Counted from the first letter of the stretch, positions 17,313 to 25,847 are shown. The stretch: DNA of 64,000 nucleotides from an uncultured Oleiphilaceae bacterium (GCA_913060665.1 CAJXUY010000012.1:62001-126000), one strand, 5' to 3'. Made by a program: numbers and translations. The notes: a model not told the origin generated them from the letters alone.

Positions 17313-18548
17313 ATGACTGAAACCATTATTAAAGTTGACCTAAAAAAATCAGCCTATGAACATGACAATATTCATAACCGGTGGCACCCAGATATCCCTA
17401 TGGTATCGATGGTAAAACCTGGTGATGATTTTAAAATTGAATGTATAGACTGGACCGGTGGGCAGATTAAGAATGATGATGATGCCTCAGATGTAAGAGA
17501 TGTCGATCTTACACAAGTTCACTTTTTGTCAGGCCCGGTAGGTGTAGAGGGCGCAGAGCCTGGAGACCTATTGGTTGTTGATATCTTAGATATTGGCACT
17601 TTTGACGATAGCCAGTGGGGCTTCAACGGTTTCTTTTCAAAACAAAACGGAGGCGGATTTTTAGACGAGCACTTCCCCGAAGCTCAAAAATCGATATGGG
17701 ACTTTAACGGCATGTTCACCAGCTCCCGTCACGTTCCGGGGGTTGAGTTTGCGGGCCTAATTCACCCTGGGTTAATTGGTTGCCTGCCTTCAAAAGAGAT
17801 GCTCGAAGAGTGGAATACTCGAGAGAAAGAACTGTATGACACAGAGCCTGATCGCGTACCGGCGTTAGCGACACTGCCCTATGCTGAAACTGCTCACATG
17901 GGCAGAATGAAACCAGAAGATGCGAAAATAGCCGCGGCAGAAGGCGCTCGAACAGTCCCTCCACGAGAGCATGGTGGTAACTGTGATATTAAAGATCTAT
18001 CTCGTGGGTCAAAAGTGTATTTCCCGGTCTATGTTGAAGGCGGTGGCCTTTCAGTAGGCGACCTTCACTTTAGTCAAGGCGACGGCGAAATTACGTTTTG
18101 CGGAGCAATTGAAATGGCGGGGTGGATTCACCTACGAGTGAACTTAATCAAAGGCGGGATGGAAAAGTACGCGATTAAGAACCCGATATTTAAGCCCAGC
18201 CCTATTACGCCCAAATATGATGACTACCTGATTTTTGAAGGTATTTCCGTTGATGAGAAAGGTAAGCAACACTACCTTGATGTAAACGTGGCCTACCGGC
18301 AAGCGTGTTTAAATGCGATTGAGTATCTTAAGAAGTTTGGTTATTCCGGAGCACAAGCATACTCCTTACTCGGCACCGCCCCTGTTCAAGGACACATCAG
18401 TGGGGTGGTCGATATCCCCAACTCCTGTGCAACACTCTGGTTACCGACCGACATCTTTGAGTTTGATATCAAGCCTAATGCAGATGGGCCGACTAAATTC
18501 CTTGACGGTAGTGTAACGATGCCTCTAGCGCCAGACATCAAGAAATAA
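17313..18548 (+). CDS. fmdA: Formamidase (acetamidase/formamidase family)
   Basis: A 411-residue enzyme that hydrolyses formamide, and in some relatives other short amides, to ammonia and the acid. The length matches FmdA (about 400-410). The family motifs P-R-E-H-G-G-N-C-D-I-K-D-L (about residues 213-225), G-D-L-H-F-S-Q-G-D-G-E-I and V-D-I-P-N-S are present. No signal peptide, so it is cytoplasmic and would act on amides imported by UrtABCDE. TAGGAG precedes the ATG. The order urtABCDE-fmdA-fmdB parallels the amide regulon of Methylophilus methylotrophus (FmdDEF transporter, FmdA, FmdB). Confidence 0.92.
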   Translation: MTETIIKVDLKKSAYEHDNIHNRWHPDIPMVSMVKPGDDFKIECIDWTGGQIKNDDDASDVRDVDLTQVHFLSGPVGVEGAEPGDLLVVDILDIGTFDDSQWGFNGFFSKQNGGGFLDEHFPEAQKSIWDFNGMFTSSRHVPGVEFAGLIHPGLIGCLPSKEMLEEWNTREKELYDTEPDRVPALATLPYAETAHMGRMKPEDAKIAAAEGARTVPPREHGGNCDIKDLSRGSKVYFPVYVEGGGLSVGDLHFSQGDGEITFCGAIEMAGWIHLRVNLIKGGMEKYAIKNPIFKPSPITPKYDDYLIFEGISVDEKGKQHYLDVNVAYRQACLNAIEYLKKFGYSGAQAYSLLGTAPVQGHISGVVDIPNSCATLWLPTDIFEFDIKPNADGPTKFLDGSVTMPLAPDIKK

Positions 18549-18559
18549 GGAGATAACTC

Positions 18560-18913
18560 ATGCCAGTTTATGATTATAAGTGCGCCGAGCACGGTCTGTT
18601 TTTTGAGTTAGCCAGTATGGACGACCATGCGAAGCCTGCCCCCTGCCCTAAATGTGATGCGCTGTCTGCACGGGTCATCATCATGTCGCCAGGCATTCTG
18701 GATATGGCAAAGGAGAAAAAACAAGCGATTGATCGTAACGAGGCGGCAAAACACGAACCCCAGCACTCGACGGCCGATACCCGTGCTGAGAATGCCGACA
18801 AACTAAAACATGGCTGTGGCTGCTCCCATAAAAAACGCAGCTCTAAACTCATGTATACCGCTGACGGGAGCAAGATGTTTCCGTCAATGCGGCCATGGAT
18901 GATTAGCCACTGA
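18560..18913 (+). CDS. fmdB: FmdB-family zinc-ribbon protein
   Basis: A 117-residue protein beginning M-P-V-Y-D-Y-K-C, the FmdB/CxxC_CXXC_SSSS signature, with C-P-K-C at residues about 29-32. The usual first C-x-x-C is C-A-E-H here, so a histidine may be the fourth zinc ligand. The C-terminal half adds H-G-C-G-C-S-H-K-K and a basic end. FmdB was described as a putative regulator of the amide operon. Cotranscribed with fmdA (11-base gap) and followed by a strong terminator. Confidence 0.85.
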   Translation: MPVYDYKCAEHGLFFELASMDDHAKPAPCPKCDALSARVIIMSPGILDMAKEKKQAIDRNEAAKHEPQHSTADTRAENADKLKHGCGCSHKKRSSKLMYTADGSKMFPSMRPWMISH

Positions 18914-18928
18914 CTCCTAGACCGACTT

Positions 18929-18957
18929 GCCCCACAACTGGAGTGTGGGGCTTTTTT
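18929..18957 (+). terminator. Intrinsic terminator of the urt-fmd operon
   Basis: GCCCCACA (18929-18936) and TGTGGGGC (18944-18951) form an 8-bp GC-rich stem with a 7-base loop, followed by six T residues. It ends the amide operon just before the convergent TetR gene. Confidence 0.9.
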
Positions 18958-19589
18958 CACACGACTTTATCTGCCGAACGCCATGCCTCGGCACCCAGCC
19001 ATATTAGTCTTAACTTCTTCTCCGTTCGATCTACAAACTCTTGTAGATAATCCTGTGTCGATTCAGTCAGGTCAAGAATATCAATCGTCGTTTCAGCGAA
19101 TGTTGATACTATTAGTTGTGAAATCATGTCCAAGTCATCGCTCCCAACATTAGGCAACATGACAGACTGTCGAATATCAGACACCAACTCATTAGCAAAA
19201 AACTTCAACTCGTTACGAAGGGCATTTCGCAGTGCTTGCGTTCCTCCCGTTCTACTTTGAGCCATAAAATAAAAGTGATTAGGATGTTTGATAACAAAGT
19301 CGACATACACATCGATAGAACTACGAATAAAACCATCGAAGCTACCGTCATGCTGGCGACTAGCGCGCATCAATTTTCGCAGCAACATACCGAGCTCATC
19401 AACAAGATTAAGACCCAGTTCTTCCATATCGGTAAAGTGTCGATAAAATGAAGTCGGAACCACACCGGCATTTTTAGCCACTTCTCGCAGGCTAATACTG
19501 GAAAAGTTATCGCCCTTTCCGACCAACATCAATGCGGCATCCATTAACGACTTTCGGGTTTGACGCTTTTTATTTTCTCTGCTTAACAT
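18957..19589 (-). CDS. FabR-like TetR-family repressor
   Basis: A 210-residue TetR regulator. The N-terminal segment S-I-S-L-R-E-V-A-K-N-A-G-V-V-P-T-S-F-Y-R-H-F-T-D-M-E-E-L-G-L is very close to the DNA-recognition helix of FabR, the repressor of unsaturated fatty-acid synthesis (DesT is the Pseudomonas counterpart). The following segment (L-N-L-V-D-E-L-G-M-L-L-R-K-L-M-R-A-S-R-Q) also matches FabR. I infer it senses acyl-CoA or acyl-ACP saturation. Palindromes at 19630-19647, 19797-19814 and 19838-19855 fit as its operators; the first lies just upstream of its own start. True orthology to FabR needs a tree. Confidence 0.82.
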   Translation of the reverse strand: MLSRENKKRQTRKSLMDAALMLVGKGDNFSSISLREVAKNAGVVPTSFYRHFTDMEELGLNLVDELGMLLRKLMRASRQHDGSFDGFIRSSIDVYVDFVIKHPNHFYFMAQSRTGGTQALRNALRNELKFFANELVSDIRQSVMLPNVGSDDLDMISQLIVSTFAETTIDILDLTESTQDYLQEFVDRTEKKLRLIWLGAEAWRSADKVV

Positions 19590-19629
19590 TCATGAATTCC
19601 GGGAGTTGTGCTAATAGAGCAAACCTATG

Positions 19630-19647
19630 AGTGTTCACTTGTACACT
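19630..19647. promoter_or_regulatory. FabR-like operator 1
   Basis: AGTGTTCACTTGTACACT is an 18-bp imperfect palindrome of the form AGTGnnCAnnTGnnCACT, 41 bases upstream of the FabR-like gene. It resembles the FabR/DesT sites I remember (AGTGAACGC-TTGT-type). It is placed for autoregulation. Confidence 0.6.
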
Positions 19648-19796
19648 TTAATGCGTCATTCGAAACCCCATTAAGAACAATGTACACGATGGCAACATAA
19701 TATCGGTAATAGTGACGATTTTAAAGACCATTTTGCATTGCCCCCGTTTCTAAAGATCAAATCATATAGGCACTAAACCTTGATTCAAATATTTTT

Positions 19797-19814
19797 AGTG
19801 TACAACTGTTGACT
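19797..19814. promoter_or_regulatory. FabR-like operator 2
   Basis: AGTGTACAACTGTTGACT, an imperfect palindrome of the same 18-bp form, 23 bases upstream of operator 3. The pair precedes the two-gene operon starting at 20045. Confidence 0.6.
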
Positions 19815-19830
19815 GAAATTATTTTCTGCA

Positions 19831-19860
19831 TTACATTAGTGGACAGCTGTACACTATATT
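19831..19860 (+). promoter_or_regulatory. Promoter with FabR-like operator 3 in its spacer
   Basis: AGTGGACAGCTGTACACT (19838-19855) is self-complementary at 16 of 18 positions, the best of the three sites. It lies between a -35-like TTACAT (19831-19836) and a -10-like TATATT (19855-19860) with an 18-base spacer. Repressor bound here would block RNA polymerase. The -35 is a weak match, so the promoter is provisional; the palindrome is plain. Confidence 0.6.
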
Positions 19861-20044
19861 ATTTTTTGACTAGGGCAATTCCATGCAAAACCCACTATCT
19901 AATAACTGTGCGAAAATATGATATACCGTATAACATAGGGTCATTCGGGAGCCAGTTCAAAACGGTACTGGCGAGAATTGTTCACTATTCACTCCCACCC
20001 AAAAAGTCAGCGACTATTAGAATAAAATCACTTAGGATACCATT

Positions 20045-20371
20045 ATGGCAAACCTACTCCAGAACCTAGAGCTAGCCAAAGACGTTGCACAAACGGCTAT
20101 TGATAATACCGTTACAGCCGTTGAAAGCGCTCATACAGTGATTGCAGATACCAGTTACAGTATTCTCAACCAAAGCGTTGTAAACGAAAAACGTCTCAAT
20201 ACACTAAAAGAAAAGCACGACCTTTCGGCCAGTAAAGTTTACTCTGCTATCAGAGATGTAAATCAGAACTTAGGGCAATTGGCATCAGACTGTTTTGGTT
20301 CTCTCGAAGACAGCGCCCATGCATCAGAGGTCATGACCCAGAATAACCAGAAAGACAAAAAGACCACTTAA
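20045..20371 (+). CDS. Small helical protein, phasin-like appearance
   Basis: A 108-residue protein I do not recognise. It has no signal peptide and no membrane segment. The first 55 residues are amphipathic helix rich in Ala, Thr and Val (L-A-K-D-V-A-Q-T-A-I-D-N-T-V-T-A-V-E-S-A-H), like phasins that coat polyester or neutral-lipid granules, and the C-terminus is polar. AGGA lies upstream of the ATG. FabR-like operators sit in the promoter and the next gene follows after 25 bases. A role in storage-lipid inclusions or membrane-lipid homeostasis is inference from context. Confidence 0.6.
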   Translation: MANLLQNLELAKDVAQTAIDNTVTAVESAHTVIADTSYSILNQSVVNEKRLNTLKEKHDLSASKVYSAIRDVNQNLGQLASDCFGSLEDSAHASEVMTQNNQKDKKTT

Positions 20372-20396
20372 GAAATCAGCTAACTGGAATTAACGT

Positions 20397-21440
20397 ATGG
20401 CTAAGAGCACACAATCTCCTGAAGATATTGCAAGCCACTTGCTTGAGCTTCATGTTCAACATGAAATGGCAGCGTTGGACAACACTACGTTTATTAAGTG
20501 GCTTGAAGATGAATCAGAAACGGCTTTTAAATGGTTAAAGAACATTAAGCTTAACCAGATTGTAACACAACAGTCTATCAACGAGACCATTCACGCCAAC
20601 GTAGTCGAACGAGAAATCCCTGGTAGCATTGCCGAAGTGACAGGTGAAGCAGCCACGCAGCTATTCAACTCTGCCCAGCATAAAAACACATTGCTTAATG
20701 AGATCATGACCACTAAAGAAGTTGAAGAGTTTGTTGATAAAGCGCTTGAACTTAAGGAACATCGCCGAGAAGGGCTCAACCGAATTATTGATCTCCCAGT
20801 CTATACCGACCTTATTTCTGGCGTACTCTATCAAGCTATTGTTCGATACATTTACGATAGCAACATCTTGAGTAAAAAAGTACCCGGTGTTTCATCAATG
20901 CTCAAGTTTGGCAGCAGTGTTATTAGCAAAACCGTACCTAAGTTTGAAGGTGCTGTTGAAGACAATGTTAAAAGTTATATTAGTAATAATCTTGGGTTGA
21001 TTATCAGTGAGAGTAAGTCATTTCTGGAAAACAACATGACTGATGAGGAGCTCAAAACGTCGACGATGGACCTATGGGATGTTGTAGAAGGAAAATCACT
21101 GGGTGAACTTCAAACCGGTATCGACAGCCTGGATCTATCAGAGTTTGTCGTACTGGGCTATGAGTTCTGGTTACGATTCCGGAAATCTGAATACTTTAAG
21201 CAAAGTTATGAGCTAATCGTAGATTATGTTTACGAAAAATACGGTGATGTAGAACTGTCTGTTTTATTTGATGACTTTTTGATGACGCCCGAGCGGGTTA
21301 AAGAAGAAGCTGAGCGATTTGCGCCTCAGGTATTAACAATATTGAAAGAAAGTGGGCAACTAGAAGCTCTACTGAGACGGCGTTTAAAATCATTCTATAC
21401 CTCCAATGCAGCATCGAAGTATTTAGCTAAGATCAGTTAA
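20397..21440 (+). CDS. Uncharacterised all-helical protein, second gene of FabR-like operon
   Basis: A 347-residue soluble protein of no family I can name. It is predicted to be almost entirely helical, acidic at the N-terminus, with a central more hydrophobic block (about residues 135-185, P-V-Y-T-D-L-I-S-G-V-L-Y-Q-A-I-V-R-Y-I-Y-D-S) that could bind a lipid surface or another protein. No signal peptide. It is cotranscribed with the phasin-like gene, so it would share the acyl-responsive control. No enzymatic motif is visible. Confidence 0.65.
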   Translation: MAKSTQSPEDIASHLLELHVQHEMAALDNTTFIKWLEDESETAFKWLKNIKLNQIVTQQSINETIHANVVEREIPGSIAEVTGEAATQLFNSAQHKNTLLNEIMTTKEVEEFVDKALELKEHRREGLNRIIDLPVYTDLISGVLYQAIVRYIYDSNILSKKVPGVSSMLKFGSSVISKTVPKFEGAVEDNVKSYISNNLGLIISESKSFLENNMTDEELKTSTMDLWDVVEGKSLGELQTGIDSLDLSEFVVLGYEFWLRFRKSEYFKQSYELIVDYVYEKYGDVELSVLFDDFLMTPERVKEEAERFAPQVLTILKESGQLEALLRRRLKSFYTSNAASKYLAKIS

Positions 21441-21443
21441 ACT

Positions 21444-21731
21444 CTAACCTTCAAAGCACAAACGTTTTAGTTCGCTTGAAACCGGACTCGACCAGAACAG
21501 TCGGCGTGGCGTTCGCAGAACCTGTTGTTTGGGAAAGCACGCGATGTAAGAATCTCCTTTATCCAACACCCAAATATTGCTAGCTACCATTTTGGAAGAG
21601 GCTTTGTAGTCACTCAATAGTTGCTTCTCAACAATCGCTACTTTTAGCCCTTTATTTGCTAGCCCAAGAGCCGTGCAACAACCCGCAACACTAGCGCCTA
21701 CGATGACTAAGTGAAACTGAGTGTAAACCAT
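21444..21731 (-). pseudogene. Fragment of a FAD-dependent oxidoreductase
   Basis: A 95-codon minus-strand frame starting at the ATG at 21731. It begins with a Rossmann dinucleotide-binding motif (V-I-V-G-A-S-V-A-G-C-C-T-A-L-G-L-A) and a second strand (L-K-V-A-I-V-E-K-Q), as in geranylgeranyl-reductase or halogenase-like flavoproteins. A typical family member is about 400 residues; here the frame ends after the first beta-alpha-beta unit and a short tail. The rest of the gene is absent on both sides. I read it as a remnant. A 57-base longer in-frame start (21788) exists but looks non-coding. Confidence 0.5.
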
Positions 21732-22014
21732 ATCAACGTATCTCAAACCAAAATACAGCGCGCAAAAAAAGGCCCTCAGTGACAACATGTAAAAACTAGG
21801 TATACACTATGTAAAAGGGCCTGAGGCTAATCTGTAAAGCGCATCAACTATATATACGAACTAAAAACCACACCAACCAACAAACCCCATTGATTTTCAC
21901 CACATGCTCAATTAACTTAGCTATAATCAAATAATTAATTTTTTCATGCGCTGAAATCAATATTCCTAAACATTTTATTTCTCATATTTTCCCCAATGAG
22001 GCAATAGGCACTCA

Positions 22015-23856
22015 ATGCTACAAAGGACTCCCTTATTTTCAATACTATTACTGTATATTCGTAAAGCGACGATTTTTGCTCTTATCGCTTTCGTCCTCAA
22101 CAGTATCACAGCAGGGCCAAGTATGGCGGTTGAAAAAAGCGCCCCCCCTGAGAGACAGGTAATCACTAGTGGCTGGTCTTATCATTGGGGAGATTTGCCA
22201 ACAAACCCATTGACCAAGCAGTGGGAATATATTGATGCGGAGTGGACTCCGACCTCCACACCAGGCGATATTCCGGGCCGAACTAATGAAAAGATAGTCT
22301 GGCTTAAAATTGACTTACCCTCAAACGGGTGGCGCGACCCCTATTTATTTGTCAGCAGTATCGACCTTACCGTACAAGCGTTTCAAGATGGCCAACAGAT
22401 ATATCATTTTGGTGATATAGACGCAGAGGGAAATAGTCATTTTGAAGGCTGGCCTTGGCATATTATTCGTTTGCCCAGCAACTATCTGCAGCACTCATTA
22501 TACCTGCGCGTATATTCCGACTACCCCTACATAGGCCTGTCAGGGGAGATCTCGATTGGTGACCGATTTAGCTTGTTAGATGAGGTCTATAGCCGAGGCG
22601 TTGCTGGCTTGTCATTTATACTTATCGTATTGTTAGTCGGTATCATCAGCACCATCATGGGCTCTATCAAGCAAGACAGAGGCGCTGCAATTTGTACAGG
22701 GCTATTATCATTTAATTTAGCCTTAATGATGTTCGCGGAAAATGAACTCAGCCAAGTTGTCTGGTTCAACCCCCTATGCTGGCGATATATAGCCGCATTT
22801 TGCTATTTTTTAATCCCTGGTTTTCTTGCGGGCATCGTATTGGTCTGGTGTAAAGACAAAACGCCCAAAGTAGCCTATGGCGTTCTACTGGTTACCGCGC
22901 TATTTACATTAGGGGTCGCCTCTCTCTCTGCATTTACCAGTTTCAACTTCGTTAATGCCTACCCCTATTTTGATGTACTCTTCATTATATTGGTATTGTC
23001 TCTAGTAATGGGGTGCTTCAAACAGTTTAAGCAATTGGGTATGCCAGGGATCTTAATGACATTTGGCATCATGATGCTTTTTATCTCGCTGTTACTAGAC
23101 ATGCTGAGTGCCCATGACCTCATTGATTGGATCGGCCATTCCGGTCAGTGGGGGTTGGTCGCATTCACACTCACGTCTCTTGCTATCTACTTGGTGCAAG
23201 ATTGGAAGCAGCAAATAGCACTTGCCACACTTACCGAACATTTAGAAGCAGAAGTAGAAGTTCGAACAAGAGAGTTACAATCGAATAAAAAACAGCTCGA
23301 ACAATTGGCACGAGAAGATTTCTTAACCTCACTACTTAACAGGCGAGCTTTTTCAGAGTTGGCGATGGTAGAAGTTTCAAACGCAATTCGTTATGAGCGG
23401 TCGCTTTCGCTACTATTGTTCGATCTTGATCACTTTAAAGATATCAATGATCAATACGGCCATAGTGTGGGAGATCTCGTGCTTAAGGCAATCGCATCAA
23501 CCACTAAAGAAACCTGCCGTGAGGGCGATCTGATTTGCCGATATGGAGGCGAAGAGTTTGTGATTTTACTGCACGCTACAGACTCAGACTACGCACAAAT
23601 ATTAGCTGACCGACTACGAGAGGCCATCAACAAAATAAAAGTAAACACTAACGATCTTAACGTTACGATTACCGCGAGCTTTGGGTTGATATGCCTGAAT
23701 AAACCAGAACAATTTGAAGAAAGTTCAGAGCAACTATTAGAAAAACTCTTAGCCGCCGCAGACAAGTTGATGTACGAGGTTAAAGTATCCGGCCGAGACG
23801 CTATTAAGGTCTGCGAACTTAAGCCCAATATTGGACCCAAGACTCAGGTAAACTAA
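22015..23856 (+). CDS. 7TM-DISM diguanylate cyclase
   Basis: A 613-residue membrane protein. Signal-like helix (about 15-38), a periplasmic jelly-roll domain of the 7TMR-DISMED2 type (about 45-190), seven hydrophobic helices (about 195-400), a short coiled coil (about 405-440), and a C-terminal GGDEF domain. The active site is intact (R-Y-G-G-E-E-F near residue 511) with the inhibitory RxxD site (R-E-G-D) five residues before it. It should make cyclic-di-GMP in response to an extracellular, perhaps carbohydrate-like, ligand. Stand-alone gene. Confidence 0.9.
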   Translation: MLQRTPLFSILLLYIRKATIFALIAFVLNSITAGPSMAVEKSAPPERQVITSGWSYHWGDLPTNPLTKQWEYIDAEWTPTSTPGDIPGRTNEKIVWLKIDLPSNGWRDPYLFVSSIDLTVQAFQDGQQIYHFGDIDAEGNSHFEGWPWHIIRLPSNYLQHSLYLRVYSDYPYIGLSGEISIGDRFSLLDEVYSRGVAGLSFILIVLLVGIISTIMGSIKQDRGAAICTGLLSFNLALMMFAENELSQVVWFNPLCWRYIAAFCYFLIPGFLAGIVLVWCKDKTPKVAYGVLLVTALFTLGVASLSAFTSFNFVNAYPYFDVLFIILVLSLVMGCFKQFKQLGMPGILMTFGIMMLFISLLLDMLSAHDLIDWIGHSGQWGLVAFTLTSLAIYLVQDWKQQIALATLTEHLEAEVEVRTRELQSNKKQLEQLAREDFLTSLLNRRAFSELAMVEVSNAIRYERSLSLLLFDLDHFKDINDQYGHSVGDLVLKAIASTTKETCREGDLICRYGGEEFVILLHATDSDYAQILADRLREAINKIKVNTNDLNVTITASFGLICLNKPEQFEESSEQLLEKLLAAADKLMYEVKVSGRDAIKVCELKPNIGPKTQVN

Positions 23857-23903
23857 GCAAACCCTGATAACCATCACCCCATAGACCTCTCATAAGGATA
23901 GCC

Positions 23904-25133
23904 ATGCGCAACCAACCATTTGACTTAATTATATTTGGCGCCACCAGCTTTGTAGGGCAACTATTGTGCCGTTATTTATTCGACCAATATGGTGTCGACG
24001 GCGAAATAAAATGGGCGGCAGCGGGAAGGTCACTGCCAAAACTAGAAACACTTAAAAACAGTTTAGGCGTAAACGCGAAGACCTTAACCCTACTAACTGC
24101 AGACGCGGCAGATGAAACAGCCTTAAAGGATTTATGTGACCAAACCCGTGTTATTATTTCGACGGTTGGGCCTTATGCGCTATATGGCGAACCACTCGTT
24201 AAAGTGTGTGTAGACACTGGCACCGACTACTGTGACTTAACCGGCGAAGTTCAATGGGTTAACCGCATGATCAGGCGATACGAAACAAAAGCACAACAGA
24301 CAGGCGCTAGAATTTTACACTGCTGCGGCTTCGACTCTATTCCTTCAGATATGGGCGTTTTTCACCTTCAGCAACAGGCCTTTAGTCAGTTCGGTGCACC
24401 ATGCACCTCAATCAGAATGCGAGTTAAAGCAATACGTGGAGCAGCCTCAGGCGGCACCATCGCCAGTATGATCAATATCACCAAAGAAGCCGCGAAAAGC
24501 AAAGTACTGAGAAAAGAACTTGCTAACCCCTACTCCATCTGCCCTGAAAATCACCGTTTTACAGCTCGCCAAGCCAATGTAACCACGCCGGAATATGCCC
24601 AGCAATCTGGTCAGTGGGCTGGCCCATTTATTATGGCAGGCATAAACACCAGAGTGGTACACCGCAGCAATGCCTTAAGCAACACAGCATATGGCACTAA
24701 TTTCAAGTATGACGAGTCTATGCTGATGGGAAAGGGCACCAAAGGGCGCGTAATCGCCAGTGGATTTGGCCTGGGCTTAGGGCTGTTTTTGATCGGCGCT
24801 GCAATAAGGCCCACTCGTTGGCTGATGGAAAACTATATGCTGCCCAAACCCGGTGAAGGGCCAAGCCCTAGTGCTCAAGAAAAAGGATTTTATGATATTC
24901 GCTTTTTCGGAGAAACAGACAAAGGCGAAACAATACAAACCAAAGTGACCGGTGATCGTGACCCAGGATATGGCTCAACGTCAAAAATATTGGCGCAGGC
25001 AGGTATCAGTCTAGCCCAAGATATTAGCAAAGAAGAAAAAGGCGGAGGGTTCTGGACCACCGCCACCGTATTTGATCAACGCTTTATTAATCGATTAGAA
25101 CAAAAAGCGGGGCTAACATTCTCGATTGTCTAA
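23904..25133 (+). CDS. Saccharopine dehydrogenase-like / trans-acting enoyl reductase
   Basis: A 409-residue protein with an N-terminal NAD(P)-binding fold (I-I-F-G-A-T-S-F-V-G-Q at residues about 9-19). The segment V-D-T-G-T-D-Y-C-D-L-T-G-E followed by C-C-G-F-D-S-I-P-S-D is diagnostic of the saccharopine-dehydrogenase-like family, whose mycobacterial members act as trans-acting enoyl reductases in complex-lipid synthesis. A hydrophobic helix near residue 290 may contact membrane. Given the lipid neighbours, reduction of a lipid intermediate is more likely than lysine metabolism, but the substrate is unknown. Confidence 0.8.
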   Translation: MRNQPFDLIIFGATSFVGQLLCRYLFDQYGVDGEIKWAAAGRSLPKLETLKNSLGVNAKTLTLLTADAADETALKDLCDQTRVIISTVGPYALYGEPLVKVCVDTGTDYCDLTGEVQWVNRMIRRYETKAQQTGARILHCCGFDSIPSDMGVFHLQQQAFSQFGAPCTSIRMRVKAIRGAASGGTIASMINITKEAAKSKVLRKELANPYSICPENHRFTARQANVTTPEYAQQSGQWAGPFIMAGINTRVVHRSNALSNTAYGTNFKYDESMLMGKGTKGRVIASGFGLGLGLFLIGAAIRPTRWLMENYMLPKPGEGPSPSAQEKGFYDIRFFGETDKGETIQTKVTGDRDPGYGSTSKILAQAGISLAQDISKEEKGGGFWTTATVFDQRFINRLEQKAGLTFSIV

Positions 25134-25505
25134 ATAATCGAAATAACCTAAGTGAGTGGTAGCGAAATAGCATAAAGTCTTAACCGTCACCCTGCTCACT
25201 TATTGAACACATAGTAACTAAACGCACCAACACTAAGCAACTCGTACCTTCTATATTATCTCGCCTATCTTAGCCAATAAATAAATATCTATTTGAATTT
25301 TAAGGAGTTTTAATAAATCTACAAAGATATCTATAAAGTGGTATGCCTAATGCATTATCAACTATGTAAGAAACATTGGGCTGGGAGCTTTCAATAACCT
25401 AATCGTAGTCAAAGTCTCTCCACTCTATGCTTCTCACTAAGTACTATTTTTAACGTACTCAATAAATAACCAAAGTATTACTAATTTTTTCTCGGAGAGA
25501 CGATT
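25134..25505. other. Intergenic region, 372 bases
   Basis: AT-rich. Contains a 7-bp inverted repeat AAGTGAG/CTCACTT around 25151-25202 that may act as a weak hairpin after the reductase gene, and an AAGGAG with no start codon at a useful distance. Nothing else supportable. Confidence 0.5.
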
Positions 25506-25616
25506 ATGAAACGCGTAAAAGAAGGCAGCTTACTATTCACCCTAACACACCCTTGCGAAGCGACGTACATGAAAGAAATGGAAGCCTATTTCGATTCTAT
25601 GTATTTTGCAAATTAA
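25506..25616 (+). CDS. Small protein, 36 residues, unknown
   Basis: An ATG preceded by GGAGAGA at eight bases opens a 36-codon frame starting M-K-R-V-K-E-G-S-L-L-F-T-L-T-H-P-C-E-A-T and ending with aromatic residues. No family recognised. The ribosome-binding site and an immediately following second small frame and terminator support a real small transcript. A leader peptide is another possibility. Confidence 0.45.
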   Translation: MKRVKEGSLLFTLTHPCEATYMKEMEAYFDSMYFAN

Positions 25617-25626
25617 CCTGTTAATC

Positions 25627-25719
25627 ATGCGTTCTAATGCACTCGATACTAACGTTGTTGATGACGAATTTCAGGCATACGGAAAGCACCGACCAGGACG
25701 TCGAAAAGGAAAAAGATAG
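25627..25719 (+). CDS. Small basic protein, 30 residues, unknown
   Basis: A second small frame ten bases after the 36-codon one, in a different frame. It is acidic at the front and strongly basic at the end (H-R-P-G-R-R-K-G-K-R), suggestive of nucleic-acid or membrane-surface contact. It has no clear ribosome-binding site of its own and would depend on translation of the first frame. A terminator follows 29 bases later. Confidence 0.4.
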   Translation: MRSNALDTNVVDDEFQAYGKHRPGRRKGKR

Positions 25720-25747
25720 TTTGCTATGGATGGCATTTTTATTCTTC

Positions 25748-25775
25748 AAACAGCAGTGCATAGCACTGCTGTTTT
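25748..25775 (+). terminator. Intrinsic terminator
   Basis: AACAGCAGTGC (25749-25759), loop ATA and GCACTGCTGTT (25763-25773) form a perfect 11-bp stem, extendable by an A-T pair, followed by a short T-run. It closes the small-ORF transcript and insulates yebG. Confidence 0.85.
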
Positions 25776-25847
25776 GCGTTAAAGCCAAACCCGCCACACT
25801 GAATCATCACTAAATAGTTGATAAACCCGACAACCACAGATACTATT

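Noticed and set aside
19809-20069. 86-codon frame starting in the FabR-like promoter region
   Set aside because: It would start inside operator DNA and overlap the phasin-like gene start; no ribosome-binding site.
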